A stretch of DNA of 39,898 nucleotides from positions 1 through 39,898 of the forward strand of contig JAFGRP010000174.1 of NCBI GenBank assembly GCA_016935075.1, written 5' to 3'. Below are positions 1-7,524 of this stretch, piece after piece. The stretch is from Deltaproteobacteria bacterium (GTDB lineage: Bacteria > Desulfobacterota > Syntrophia > Syntrophales > UBA5619). Below the pieces are notes generated by a model, which was given only the letters and a program-made list of their open reading frames with translations, made no database searches and was not told the DNA's origin. Positions within the stretch are counted from its first letter, which is position 1, and every line of letters begins with the position of its first letter. Made by a program: the position numbers and the translations under genes.

Positions 1-841
1 GATCATCGGCGTCGTCCTCAACGGCCTCAAGGCGGAAATCAGCCCGGATTACGAATATCACGATAAATACTACTACTATTACGGCAGTGAACGGAAAAAA
101 ACTCTCACCGTATGGGAAAAAGTATTGTCCTTGTCGGGAATGGATAAAAAAAATGTGAAGGATCCTCCCGAAAAATCGAGTAGTGCAAAGAAAGAAAAAA
201 AAAGACCGCAACGGGTTGCCGATGGCAAGTCCGGCGCCAGGTCCGGAGTTTTGAGGATTGGCCTATTGCTTCTGGCGCTTGGTTTGCTGATCGCAGGTCT
301 ATATTGCCCGGAGATGATTGGCAAGTTCGTCCATGTTTTGGAAAAACCGGACGATGTCATCGTGAAGCCCCCTTCTGCAAAGGTTCAAACGGCTCCGATA
401 CATGCTTTGCCGCCTAATACTGCTGTTGATCCGGGTGCTGCCGTATCTTATTCCCAACAGGGGGCATCCGTGATGGTGGGAGGGAAAAATGCAGAAGAGC
501 GGGAAGCCGCTATAACCATGGCGCAGGATACACCGAACCTGCCCTATACCATTCAGGTGCGTGCCACGCAGGATGTTCGTGTAGCCAAAAATACAGTCGA
601 TGCTTTAAAACGACAAGGCCATGACGCCTTCAGCGAAATGGTCGATATTGAAAAAAAAGGCATGTGGCACAGAATATTTATCGGCCGCTTTGCCTCTGAG
701 AATGAAACCCGGCAGTACGTCGAGACAAAAAAAATTGCAGCCGTTTATCCGGACTTCATGATCCGTCAGGCCACGAAAATGGCCGGCAAGGATTCAGAAA
801 ACAAGGATAACCCCTCAGAAAAGAAACCCGTGCCGCGATGA
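1..841 (+). CDS. Tyrosine autokinase (BY-kinase) C-terminus fused to TM and SPOR domain, 5' partial
   Basis: The frame is open from base 2 with no stop before 839-841, so the gene begins outside the window; the internal TTG (125) and ATG (143) are not needed as starts. The first residues read GVVLNGLKAEISPDYE followed by a run of tyrosines (68-82), which is the end of a CpsD/Wzc-type BY-kinase: last strand of the P-loop domain plus the autophosphorylated Tyr cluster. A Lys/Arg-rich linker follows, then one membrane segment (about 250-320), a Pro/Ala linker, and a C-terminal SPOR-like domain (about 540-780; YTIQVRAT...MWHRIFIGRFAS). The inferred topology is cytoplasmic kinase, one TM, periplasmic SPOR domain. 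BY-kinases control polymer length and export in Wzx/Wzy-type systems; SPOR domains bind denuded peptidoglycan. The gene overlaps the next by ATGA. Confidence 0.8.
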   Translation, partial: IIGVVLNGLKAEISPDYEYHDKYYYYYGSERKKTLTVWEKVLSLSGMDKKNVKDPPEKSSSAKKEKKRPQRVADGKSGARSGVLRIGLLLLALGLLIAGLYCPEMIGKFVHVLEKPDDVIVKPPSAKVQTAPIHALPPNTAVDPGAAVSYSQQGASVMVGGKNAEEREAAITMAQDTPNLPYTIQVRATQDVRVAKNTVDALKRQGHDAFSEMVDIEKKGMWHRIFIGRFASENETRQYVETKKIAAVYPDFMIRQATKMAGKDSENKDNPSEKKPVPR

Positions 842-1083
842 ACCTTTTCAGGCGACGACATGTTCGATACAGGAAACCCGGGACGCCATTAATGTGGATG
901 GCGATCATATTGATTGTGGTGGTTATTCTTGCCGCCGTTCTGGGATTGGGAGGAGGCGCCATCAATTTCATAGAGAAATACTTCGGTTATCGGGACGATT
1001 CATACCGGCCAATGGATACGGACCGACAAACCACTGATCTATTACAAGAGCGATCCCAATCAACCCATCCATCCGGACGATAA
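838..1083 (+). CDS. Small single-pass membrane protein, unknown function
   Basis: This 81-residue protein has a strongly basic N-terminus (RRRHVRYRK), one hydrophobic segment at about residues 18-40, and a polar C-terminal tail rich in Asp, Arg, Gln and Ser. Its ATG overlaps the stop of the kinase-SPOR gene (ATGA), and its stop overlaps the next start (TAATG), so it is translationally coupled on both sides. That coupling and the sensible composition support a real gene. The positive-inside rule puts the N-terminus in the cytoplasm. No family is recognised. The context suggests an accessory membrane subunit of the exopolysaccharide machinery upstream, but no function can be assigned from sequence. 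Confidence 0.65.
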   Translation: MNLFRRRHVRYRKPGTPLMWMAIILIVVVILAAVLGLGGGAINFIEKYFGYRDDSYRPMDTDRQTTDLLQERSQSTHPSGR

Positions 1084-2477
1084 TGTTTAGAGCGGAAATC
1101 GACAGCAGAGCCATTCTTCCCTTTTTGGCGGTTATTCTGGTAACCCTCATCGGAGGGATGTACCTGCCCCAGATCTCGATCGGCGTCGCTTTCGCCGTTG
1201 TCGGGGCCATTATCCTGGCATTGATCTGTTTCGTGAGTCCGGCTCTCGGTCTCTACATTCTCATCTGTGCCATGTTATTGGGACCGCAATTCGGGACCGG
1301 GGGCCTGACGGGAGAAGGGGTGCGCAGCAGGGGCTTGACGTTGCGCCTGGATGATTTTCTCCTGCTGGTCATCGGGTTCAGTTGGTTTTTAAGCACGGCC
1401 GTCCATAAAGAGCGGGGTCTGTTTCTCAAGACGCCCCTGAATCGTTATATCGCATATTATTTCATTGCATGTCTTGTTTCCACGTTGATCGGATATATGA
1501 TGGGACGGGTCAAGGGTATAGCGGGCATCTTTTTTGTTCTTAAATATTTTGAGTACTATATCGTCTATTTCATGGCTGTTAATTATTTGAAAGAAAAAAA
1601 GCAGATGGAACGCCTGGTCTTCATGATGCTGATCGTCTGCATGGTTGTTTGTGCGATCGCGATCTATCAGATTCCTTCCGGCGTTCGCGTGTCAGCGCCT
1701 TTCGAAGGAAAAGAAGGCGAACCCAATACCTTGGGTGGTTATCTGTTGTTGATGCTGTCCGTGGTCATGGGACTTTTATTTAATAATTACGGCACAAAAA
1801 AACAGAAAATCTTTTTAGGGACACTCGTTTTTTTCATTTTGATCACCCTGGCCGCAACCCTTTCCCGAAGTTCCTGGCTGGCACTGGGACCGATGCTGCT
1901 GGCCCTGATCTGGTTCAGCCAAAGAAAAGCTGTGGTGATCATCCCGCTGATCTTCCTGGTGATCATATCCGCCTTTCTGTTACCCACGGCCGTGAAGGAG
2001 CGGGCATTATACACCTTTACCCAAAAAGCTGAAGAGGGCCAGGTGAAGGTGGGGGGGGTCCGCATCGATACCTCCACGTCCGCCCGCCTGAACTCATGGA
2101 AAAACGTTCTGACAAGGGATTTCATACAACAGCCCTTGATCGGCTATGGCGTTACCGGGTATTCTTTTATTGATGCCCAATATCCCCGAGTTTTGGCGGA
2201 GACCGGCATCTTGGGGATGTTTTTTTTCATCGTCCTGCTGGTCGCCATTTACAGAAACGCCGTTCAAACCTGGCGACGATATGCAGATGATCCTTTCTTT
2301 CTGGGCGTTTCCACGGGCTTTCTGGCCGGTTTTTTTGCTATGCTCACCCATGCCATCGGGGCGAACACATTCATCATTGTCCGGATCATGGAGCCATTCT
2401 GGTTTCTGACGGCAATCATTATCATGATTCCGCAGATCGCGCCGTCATCCCAGACGGAAATGACGGTCTCCAAGTGA
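1083..2477 (+). CDS. O-antigen ligase / polymerase family membrane protein (WaaL/Wzy-like)
   Basis: A 464-residue polytopic protein with around 11-12 hydrophobic segments, normal for the O-antigen ligase family. The signature region LSRSSWLAL (about residue 260) followed by a large soluble loop (about residues 295-355, containing LNSWKNVL and the Arg-Leu-Asn-Ser-Trp motif) is typical of the Wzy_C/O-antigen ligase domain. Members either ligate O antigen to lipid A core (WaaL) or polymerise repeat units (Wzy); these cannot be separated by sequence alone. Immediate coupling to the BY-kinase gene favours a polymerase role in an exopolysaccharide system, but the ABC-type exporter locus just downstream would need a ligase, so WaaL remains possible. 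The start overlaps the previous stop (TAATG). The stop codon lies inside the -35 box of the next promoter. Confidence 0.8.
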   Translation: MFRAEIDSRAILPFLAVILVTLIGGMYLPQISIGVAFAVVGAIILALICFVSPALGLYILICAMLLGPQFGTGGLTGEGVRSRGLTLRLDDFLLLVIGFSWFLSTAVHKERGLFLKTPLNRYIAYYFIACLVSTLIGYMMGRVKGIAGIFFVLKYFEYYIVYFMAVNYLKEKKQMERLVFMMLIVCMVVCAIAIYQIPSGVRVSAPFEGKEGEPNTLGGYLLLMLSVVMGLLFNNYGTKKQKIFLGTLVFFILITLAATLSRSSWLALGPMLLALIWFSQRKAVVIIPLIFLVIISAFLLPTAVKERALYTFTQKAEEGQVKVGGVRIDTSTSARLNSWKNVLTRDFIQQPLIGYGVTGYSFIDAQYPRVLAETGILGMFFFIVLLVAIYRNAVQTWRRYADDPFFLGVSTGFLAGFFAMLTHAIGANTFIIVRIMEPFWFLTAIIIMIPQIAPSSQTEMTVSK

Positions 2478-2502
2478 CAAGTTGGTTATTTTGAGCGATA
2501 AT
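2474..2502 (+). promoter_or_regulatory. Candidate sigma70 promoter for the wzm-wzt operon
   Basis: GTGACA (2474-2479) and GATAAT (2497-2502) each match consensus at five of six positions and are separated by exactly 17 bases. The -35 box contains the stop codon of the upstream membrane protein gene. The predicted start near 2509 would leave a leader of about 125 bases before wzm. Confidence 0.5.
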
Positions 2503-2525
2503 AGAACAGGCCATCCGGCTTTGTC

Positions 2526-2570
2526 GATGATGGCGCTCCTCTGTAATTCAAGGGGCGGAGCTGTATCATC
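2526..2570 (+). promoter_or_regulatory. Imperfect hairpin in the wzm leader
   Basis: GATGAT (2526-2531) pairs with ATCATC (2565-2570), and GCTCC (2535-2539) pairs with GGAGC (2557-2561). The two helices are separated by a three-by-three internal loop, and the apical loop has 17 bases. It lies between the candidate promoter and wzm. No U-run follows, so it is not a standard terminator. Confidence 0.25.
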
Positions 2571-2574
2571 AACC

Positions 2575-2646
2575 ATGCAAAGCCGTGCCATTCGCGTCGC
2601 AGATTCGGACAAACGCCGCAGGATCGGCTTGCCATGGAACACATGA
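2575..2646 (+). CDS. Possible 23-codon leader ORF overlapping the wzm start
   Basis: An ATG at 2575 opens a short Arg-rich frame (QSRAIRVADSDKRRRIGLPW) that ends in TGA at 2644-2646. That stop overlaps the second in-frame ATG of wzm (2643) as ATGA, the same coupling geometry used between real genes nearby. There is no good ribosome binding site at normal spacing, although GGAG lies 14 bases upstream. It could be a translated leader peptide or chance; confidence is low. Confidence 0.2.
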   Translation: MQSRAIRVADSDKRRRIGLPWNT

Positions 2647-3494
2647 CCGACAGATCATCCACATATTTGCAGGAAACCATCCTCATTATCGAACCCGGTC
2701 GCACGGAGAAAAACTACTGGGCCGATCTCTGGCGCTACCGCGAACTCTTTCTGATCCTGGCCTGGCGGGATATTGCCGTCCGTTACAAGCAAACCGTCAT
2801 CGGGATTCTCTGGGCCATCCTCCGGCCGCTTCTCACAATGGTCGTCTTCACGGTTATTTTCGGACGCATCGCCGGGCTTCCCAGCGACGGCGGCGCCCCC
2901 TACGCCCTGATGGTCTTTGCGGCCATGCTGCCCTGGTCCCTCTTCTCGAACGCGCTGAGCGAATCCTCCAACAGCCTGATCGGAAACGCCAACCTGATCG
3001 GCAAAATCTACTTCCCCCGGATGATCGTTCCGGCGGCCACCCTTGTCACGGCGTTCATCGATTTTCTCATCAGCTTGGCGATCCTCCTCGTCATGATGGT
3101 CTGGTATCAATTCGCTCCCGGATGGCAAATCGTCTTGCTGCCGGCCTTCATCATCCTGGCCCTGTCGGCCAGTCTGGGCCCCGGCCTCTGGATCACGGCC
3201 CTGAACGTCAAATACCGCGATTTCCGCTATGTGATCCCCTTTGTGGTGCAGTTCGGCCTCTACATTTCCCCGGTCGGCTTCAGCAGCGGTGTCATCCCGG
3301 AGAAATGGCGGTTCCTTTACAGCCTTAATCCCCTGGTGGGGGTGATCGACGGCTTCCGCTGGTGCATCCTCGGCGGCAACAGCCCGCTTTATCTTCCCGG
3401 ATTCCTGTTGAGCCTGGCCGTTATCGTCTTTTTTCTGTGGCTGGGCGTTTCACGCTTCCGGAAGACTGAAAAAACCTTTGCCGATTTGATATAG
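2634..3494 (+). CDS. wzm: ABC-2 type polysaccharide exporter permease (Wzm)
   Basis: A 286-residue inner-membrane permease of the Wzm/TagG/KpsM family. A cytoplasmic N-terminal helix region (WADLWRYRELFLILAWRDIAVRYKQT) leads into six hydrophobic segments. The family pattern RDIAVRYKQTVIGILWAILRP is clear, as are the second conserved block LIGKIYFPRMIVP and the loop NVKYRDFRY. Wzm homodimers form the channel that moves undecaprenyl-PP-linked O antigen or teichoic-acid-like polymers across the inner membrane, powered by Wzt, which is encoded seven bases downstream. The start may be ATG 2634 or ATG 2643; the second overlaps the stop of a short upstream frame. It is the first gene of the operon behind the promoter at 2474-2502. 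Confidence 0.93.
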   Translation: MEHMTDRSSTYLQETILIIEPGRTEKNYWADLWRYRELFLILAWRDIAVRYKQTVIGILWAILRPLLTMVVFTVIFGRIAGLPSDGGAPYALMVFAAMLPWSLFSNALSESSNSLIGNANLIGKIYFPRMIVPAATLVTAFIDFLISLAILLVMMVWYQFAPGWQIVLLPAFIILALSASLGPGLWITALNVKYRDFRYVIPFVVQFGLYISPVGFSSGVIPEKWRFLYSLNPLVGVIDGFRWCILGGNSPLYLPGFLLSLAVIVFFLWLGVSRFRKTEKTFADLI

Positions 3495-3501
3495 AAGAAC
3501 C

Positions 3502-4797
3502 ATGTCCGATTCTGTCATTAAAGCGGAGAATCTTGGAAAACGATACACCATCGGCCACCAGACCGGGAAGGGCGACCGGGCGACATTCCGGGAAGCGCTG
3601 CTCCGGCACATGCGGGATCTCTGGAACAAAACCCGGGACCTGGCTCAGGGAAAACCGATCATCCAGGGTGACACGCAGGAAGAGGTGTGGGCCCTCAAGG
3701 GCGTGAGTTTCGAGATCCGGCGGGGCGAGGCCGCCGGCATCATCGGCCGCAACGGGGCAGGCAAGAGTACGCTGCTGAAGATCTTGAGCCGTATCACCGA
3801 GCCGACAGAGGGACGGGTGACCATCAAAGGCCGCGTCGCCAGCCTTCTGGAGGTGGGAACCGGTTTCCACTCGGAACTGTCGGGGAGGGAGAACATCTAC
3901 CTGAACGGGACGATACTGGGCATGACCCGGGCCGAGATCAAACGCAAATTCGATGCGATCGTCGGCTTCGCCGAAGTGGAGAAATATCTCGATACCCCGG
4001 TCAAACGTTATTCCAGCGGCATGTACGTCCGGCTGGCCTTCGCCGTTGCCGCCCATCTGGAGCCGGAAATCCTCGTTGTCGATGAGGTTCTGGCCGTCGG
4101 GGACGCTGAATTCCAGAAGAAGTGCCTGGGAAAGATGGGCGAGGTCGCCAAAGCGGGTCGGACCGTCCTGTTTGTGAGCCACAACATGGGCGCGGTGCAA
4201 TCGCTGTGTGGAACGGCCTTTCATCTGGAATCGGGTCGCATCGCACAGACCGGCGATTCCAAGACGGTGGTTTCAAACTATCTTTCCGGTTCCGGTCGAA
4301 ATACCTCGGTGATGAAATGGCGCGACGAATCAGCGCCGGGAAATGAGGATGTCAGATTGAAATCGATCGGTGTTAATACGGGGAACCGTGATGATCGCGG
4401 CGTCTATCAGAGCCGAAACAGTATTTTCGTCGAGATGCAATTTACGGTCAATAAGATCCACTCCGCCCTTTGTATCGGTTTCGACCTGCTCAATTCTCAG
4501 GGCGAGACCATTTTAAGGAGCTATCAGACGGATATGTCCCCCGCAGACTGGCCAAAGGTCAGACAGGGGGATAATCTCTGGCGTTGCACGATCCCCGGCG
4601 GTTTGCTGAACGGCGGAATCTATAATCTTTGCCCGCGGATCGGATTGCACAATCTCAATTGGATTGTCTATCTTGGGACTGTCGTGCAATTCGAGGTCAT
4701 TCTCGATCATGGCGTTTCTCCTTTTTGGAGTTCCCTGGACAGCCGCAGTCGTCCGGGCATCATCGCCCCTGTATTCAAATGGGAATCCGGGCCCTGA
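3502..4797 (+). CDS. wzt: ABC transporter ATPase with C-terminal glycan-binding-type domain (Wzt)
   Basis: A 431-residue ATPase partner of Wzm. The Walker A is GRNGAGKST. The O-antigen-exporter blocks SGRENIYLNG and YSSGMYVRLAFAVA (signature) come next, then Walker B (ILVVDEVLAVGD) and the switch His in FVSHN. The nucleotide-binding domain ends near residue 255. About 160 further residues form a beta-rich C-terminal extension resembling the Wzt_C carbohydrate-binding domain. In E. coli O8/O9a that domain recognises the chemical cap at the end of the finished chain, so its presence predicts that the exported glycan carries a terminal modification. That links this gene to the methyltransferase-kinase at 13818-15776. 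The link is inference; the domain call is from length, position and general pattern. Confidence 0.92.
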   Translation: MSDSVIKAENLGKRYTIGHQTGKGDRATFREALLRHMRDLWNKTRDLAQGKPIIQGDTQEEVWALKGVSFEIRRGEAAGIIGRNGAGKSTLLKILSRITEPTEGRVTIKGRVASLLEVGTGFHSELSGRENIYLNGTILGMTRAEIKRKFDAIVGFAEVEKYLDTPVKRYSSGMYVRLAFAVAAHLEPEILVVDEVLAVGDAEFQKKCLGKMGEVAKAGRTVLFVSHNMGAVQSLCGTAFHLESGRIAQTGDSKTVVSNYLSGSGRNTSVMKWRDESAPGNEDVRLKSIGVNTGNRDDRGVYQSRNSIFVEMQFTVNKIHSALCIGFDLLNSQGETILRSYQTDMSPADWPKVRQGDNLWRCTIPGGLLNGGIYNLCPRIGLHNLNWIVYLGTVVQFEVILDHGVSPFWSSLDSRSRPGIIAPVFKWESGP

Positions 4798-4810
4798 TAC
4801 AGTGACTGAA

Positions 4811-5722
4811 ATGAGAGAAAGCGAAAGTCGCATCAGGCGTTTATTCGGGCACCTGCATCAAGGAACGCTGATCGAACGTATCCGGGAGGAGTGGCGGGCG
4901 CATATCAAAGCAAGACGAACCCTTTGGTGGCAGAAACAGACGGGGAAAAGAGAATCTGTCGTCTTCGATCTCCAGCCCGGGCTTAGAATGATGCTCTATT
5001 TCGACAGCAGGCTGAGCCGGGAAATCTATTGCGGTTCTTTCGAAAGCAAGGAACGTCAATTCATCAACCGTTATTTGAGGCCGGGAGAAATATTTGTGGA
5101 TGTCGGCGCCAATATCGGGATGTTCACGCTCATCGCATCGCAAAGGGTTGGTCAACAGGGACGGGTATACGCTTTCGAACCCTGTTCCGTGACCTATTCG
5201 CGGCTGGTTGGAAATGTCGATTTGAATGGATTGAAAAATGTGAAGTGTCTTCAGATCGCCCTGTCCGATCGTTCCGGGGAGTCGGCGATGAATGTATCCC
5301 TGGACGGGTACGATGCATGGAATTCCTTCGCGCAACCGGCGGCGGGAAATTCGTTTGCCCAAGAAAAAGTATGCGCGGCAAGGTGGGATGACTTTGCGGT
5401 AGAGCATCACCTCGCCGGCCGGGCGTCCCTGATGAAAATAGATGTCGAAGGTTGGGAAAGCCATGTCCTGTCGGGCGGTCGGGAATTTTTTGGCAGGCCG
5501 GATGCGCCGGTTCTGCAAATCGAATTCACCGACGAGGCCAGTCAATCCGCGGGGACGTCCTGTGAGGCCCTATATCGGCAACTCGAAGCTCTCGGTTATC
5601 GAATGTTTATTTACGAAGCGAAAACACGAAAACTGATTCCCGATCCCCTGCGCGAACGTTATCCCTATCTCAATTTGTTTGCGGTCAAACAGCCGGAAGA
5701 AGTCCAGGCGAGACTCGAATAG
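4811..5722 (+). CDS. FkbM family methyltransferase
   Basis: About 303 residues from ATG 4811; GTG 4802 is an alternative, and the open frame extends further upstream inside wzt, which is unlikely to be used. The SAM-binding motif FVDVGANIGMFTLIASQ, the acidic strand end YAFEPCSVTYSRL and the downstream LMKIDVEGWESHVLSG are diagnostic of the FkbM family. Members O-methylate hydroxyl groups of sugars or other small molecules; the acceptor here is unknown. The N-terminal ~90 residues, before the SAM fold, contain an Arg-rich helix. It directly follows wzt and precedes a second FkbM gene, so both probably methylate sugars of the exported glycan. No strong ribosome binding site is visible, which suggests coupling to wzt translation. 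Confidence 0.85.
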   Translation: MRESESRIRRLFGHLHQGTLIERIREEWRAHIKARRTLWWQKQTGKRESVVFDLQPGLRMMLYFDSRLSREIYCGSFESKERQFINRYLRPGEIFVDVGANIGMFTLIASQRVGQQGRVYAFEPCSVTYSRLVGNVDLNGLKNVKCLQIALSDRSGESAMNVSLDGYDAWNSFAQPAAGNSFAQEKVCAARWDDFAVEHHLAGRASLMKIDVEGWESHVLSGGREFFGRPDAPVLQIEFTDEASQSAGTSCEALYRQLEALGYRMFIYEAKTRKLIPDPLRERYPYLNLFAVKQPEEVQARLE

Positions 5723-5758
5723 GGCCATTCCTGTCCGTCGAATGCCGGGATCACAACG

Positions 5759-6589
5759 ATGAATGCCACGGATTCGATAAAAGAACTCCTGAAAAGGATC
5801 GCACGGCGCTGCGGGTTTGTCGTGCAACGGTACGATCCGCGACATCCGCCGTCAAGATGCTCTCTCCAGAGTTCCATGAGAGTAGCCCACGCAATCGGGT
5901 TTGCGCCCGAAACCGTCATTGACGTCGGCGCTGCGCGTGGTTGTTGGTCCGCGGAGGTTTCAACCATCTGGCCGGAGTCTCACTATATTCTGATCGACCC
6001 GCTTGAAGAGAATCAAGATGATCTCAAAAGCGTGGGAAAAAAGCTCAAGCATTCGGATTACAGGATAGCGGCGATGACCGATCGTTCCGGGAATCTCACC
6101 CTCAACGTTCATGCCGACCTGGAAGGTTCTTCCATATTTTTGGAGCGGGAAGACGGCATCAACGGCATGCCCCGTGAAATCGAATCGCTGACCGTGGACG
6201 ACCTGGTGTCCGATATGGGCCTTCGACCCCCCATCCTTTTGAAGGCGGACGTTCAAGGGGCGGAAATGCAGGTTATCATGGGAGCGAAGCGGACATTGCC
6301 CATTGTGGAGATGATCATCCTGGAGGTGTTGCTGTTCGACATTTATCAGGGGGAAAATCCCCAGCTATTCGATACGGTGTCTTACTTGAAGTCCAATGGT
6401 TTTGTGACCTGGGATATCTTCGGAATGGGCTATCGCATGCTCGACGACGCCCTCTGTCAGGTCGACATGGTTTTCGTCCGGGAGGGCGGCCTGTTCCGGG
6501 AATTCCACCAGTATGCCAATCGGGACCAACGGCAGGAACAATTGGCTGCCATTAAAAGAGACAATCCCAAACGTTTGAACCAAAGATGA
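5759..6589 (+). CDS. Second FkbM family methyltransferase
   Basis: This 276-residue protein has motif I as VIDVGAARGCWSAEVS, the ribose-binding acidic end ILIDPLEEN, and the FkbM hallmark LLKADVQGAEMQVIMGA. It is only distantly similar to its upstream neighbour, so this is not a recent duplication. The length is normal for the family. It lies 36 bases after the first FkbM gene and overlaps the following glycosyltransferase by ATGA, so it belongs to the same operon. It likely methylates a second position or a different sugar of the glycan; substrate unknown. Confidence 0.85.
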   Translation: MNATDSIKELLKRIARRCGFVVQRYDPRHPPSRCSLQSSMRVAHAIGFAPETVIDVGAARGCWSAEVSTIWPESHYILIDPLEENQDDLKSVGKKLKHSDYRIAAMTDRSGNLTLNVHADLEGSSIFLEREDGINGMPREIESLTVDDLVSDMGLRPPILLKADVQGAEMQVIMGAKRTLPIVEMIILEVLLFDIYQGENPQLFDTVSYLKSNGFVTWDIFGMGYRMLDDALCQVDMVFVREGGLFREFHQYANRDQRQEQLAAIKRDNPKRLNQR

Positions 6590-7461
6590 CAGCCACACCC
6601 AAAATCAGCATTGTCACCCCCTCATACAATCAGGGAGAATATCTTGAGGCAACGATCAAATCCGTTCTCGATCAGGCTTACGAGGGGTTGGAGTACGTCA
6701 TCGTCGATGCGGGATCATCGGACCGCAGTGTCGATATCATCAGGCATTATGAAAAGAGACTCGCGTATTGGGTGAGCGAGCCGGACGCCGGACATGCCGA
6801 CGGCATCAACAAGGGTTTCGCACGGACGCATGCCGGAATCATGGGGTGGATCAACAGCTCCGATGTCTATTACCCCTGGACACTGAAAACCGTCGTCCGG
6901 ATATTTGAAGATCTGCCGGAAGTCAAATGGATTTCGGGCATTCCGACTATTGTATCTGATGGGGCCGTGCCGAAAAGAATCAAAGCCGACCACAGAAACC
7001 AATATGACTTTCTCTCCGGTCGTTATAACTGGCTGCAGCAGGAATCCATGTTCTGGCGGAGAGGTTTATGGGACGAAGTCGGGGGGAAACTCAATGCGAA
7101 TCTGAAGTATGCCTGCGATTTTGAATTGTGGTTAAGGTTTTTCCGAAAAACTTCATTATGCTATGTCGACACGATCCTTGCCGGATTCAGAACCCATGAA
7201 AATCAACGCGGCGCCGGCGCCGTGGACGTTTACCGTGCAGAAGCTGCTCAGGCCTTTGCCGGTTTCCGGCGATTTTATGGAAATCGTGACCGCCTGCGGG
7301 CTAATTTTATCAGACTGACAAACGGCAGGCAGGGACGGCTATTTAGAGCACTTCTAAGACACTTCGGGCTTATTCGCTGGTATGCCCATCCCCAGATTTT
7401 GTTTGATTTTGAGGAGAAGCGATGGGTGTTGGCCAAGGATTCGGGAGCGGATCTGTTCTGA
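6586..7461 (+). CDS. Family 2 glycosyltransferase
   Basis: A 291-residue GT-A fold enzyme. The N-terminus has the canonical nucleotide-sugar-binding start ISIVTPSYNQGEYLEATIKSVLDQ, followed by YVIVDAGSSDRSVDII and WVSEPDAGHADGINKGF. In the metal-binding position it reads GWINSSDVYYPW, where many relatives have LNSDD; one acidic residue remains. A later block, QESMFWRR...YACDFELWLRF, matches the acceptor and catalytic region of this subfamily. It should transfer one sugar from an NDP-sugar to the growing glycan at the cytoplasmic face of the membrane. The ATG overlaps the stop of the FkbM gene (ATGA). Confidence 0.88.
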   Translation: MTATPKISIVTPSYNQGEYLEATIKSVLDQAYEGLEYVIVDAGSSDRSVDIIRHYEKRLAYWVSEPDAGHADGINKGFARTHAGIMGWINSSDVYYPWTLKTVVRIFEDLPEVKWISGIPTIVSDGAVPKRIKADHRNQYDFLSGRYNWLQQESMFWRRGLWDEVGGKLNANLKYACDFELWLRFFRKTSLCYVDTILAGFRTHENQRGAGAVDVYRAEAAQAFAGFRRFYGNRDRLRANFIRLTNGRQGRLFRALLRHFGLIRWYAHPQILFDFEEKRWVLAKDSGADLF

Positions 7462-7524
7462 TTTGATCGGGCTGGAGATGATCAGAGGTGCTCGTTGGCA
7501 AATGACACTGCCGGGTGGTGAATC

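Noticed and set aside
4664-4810. Upstream extension of the first FkbM gene into wzt
   Set aside because: It would overlap wzt by over 130 bases and adds residues without family match; GTG 4802 or ATG 4811 fits the wzt stop.
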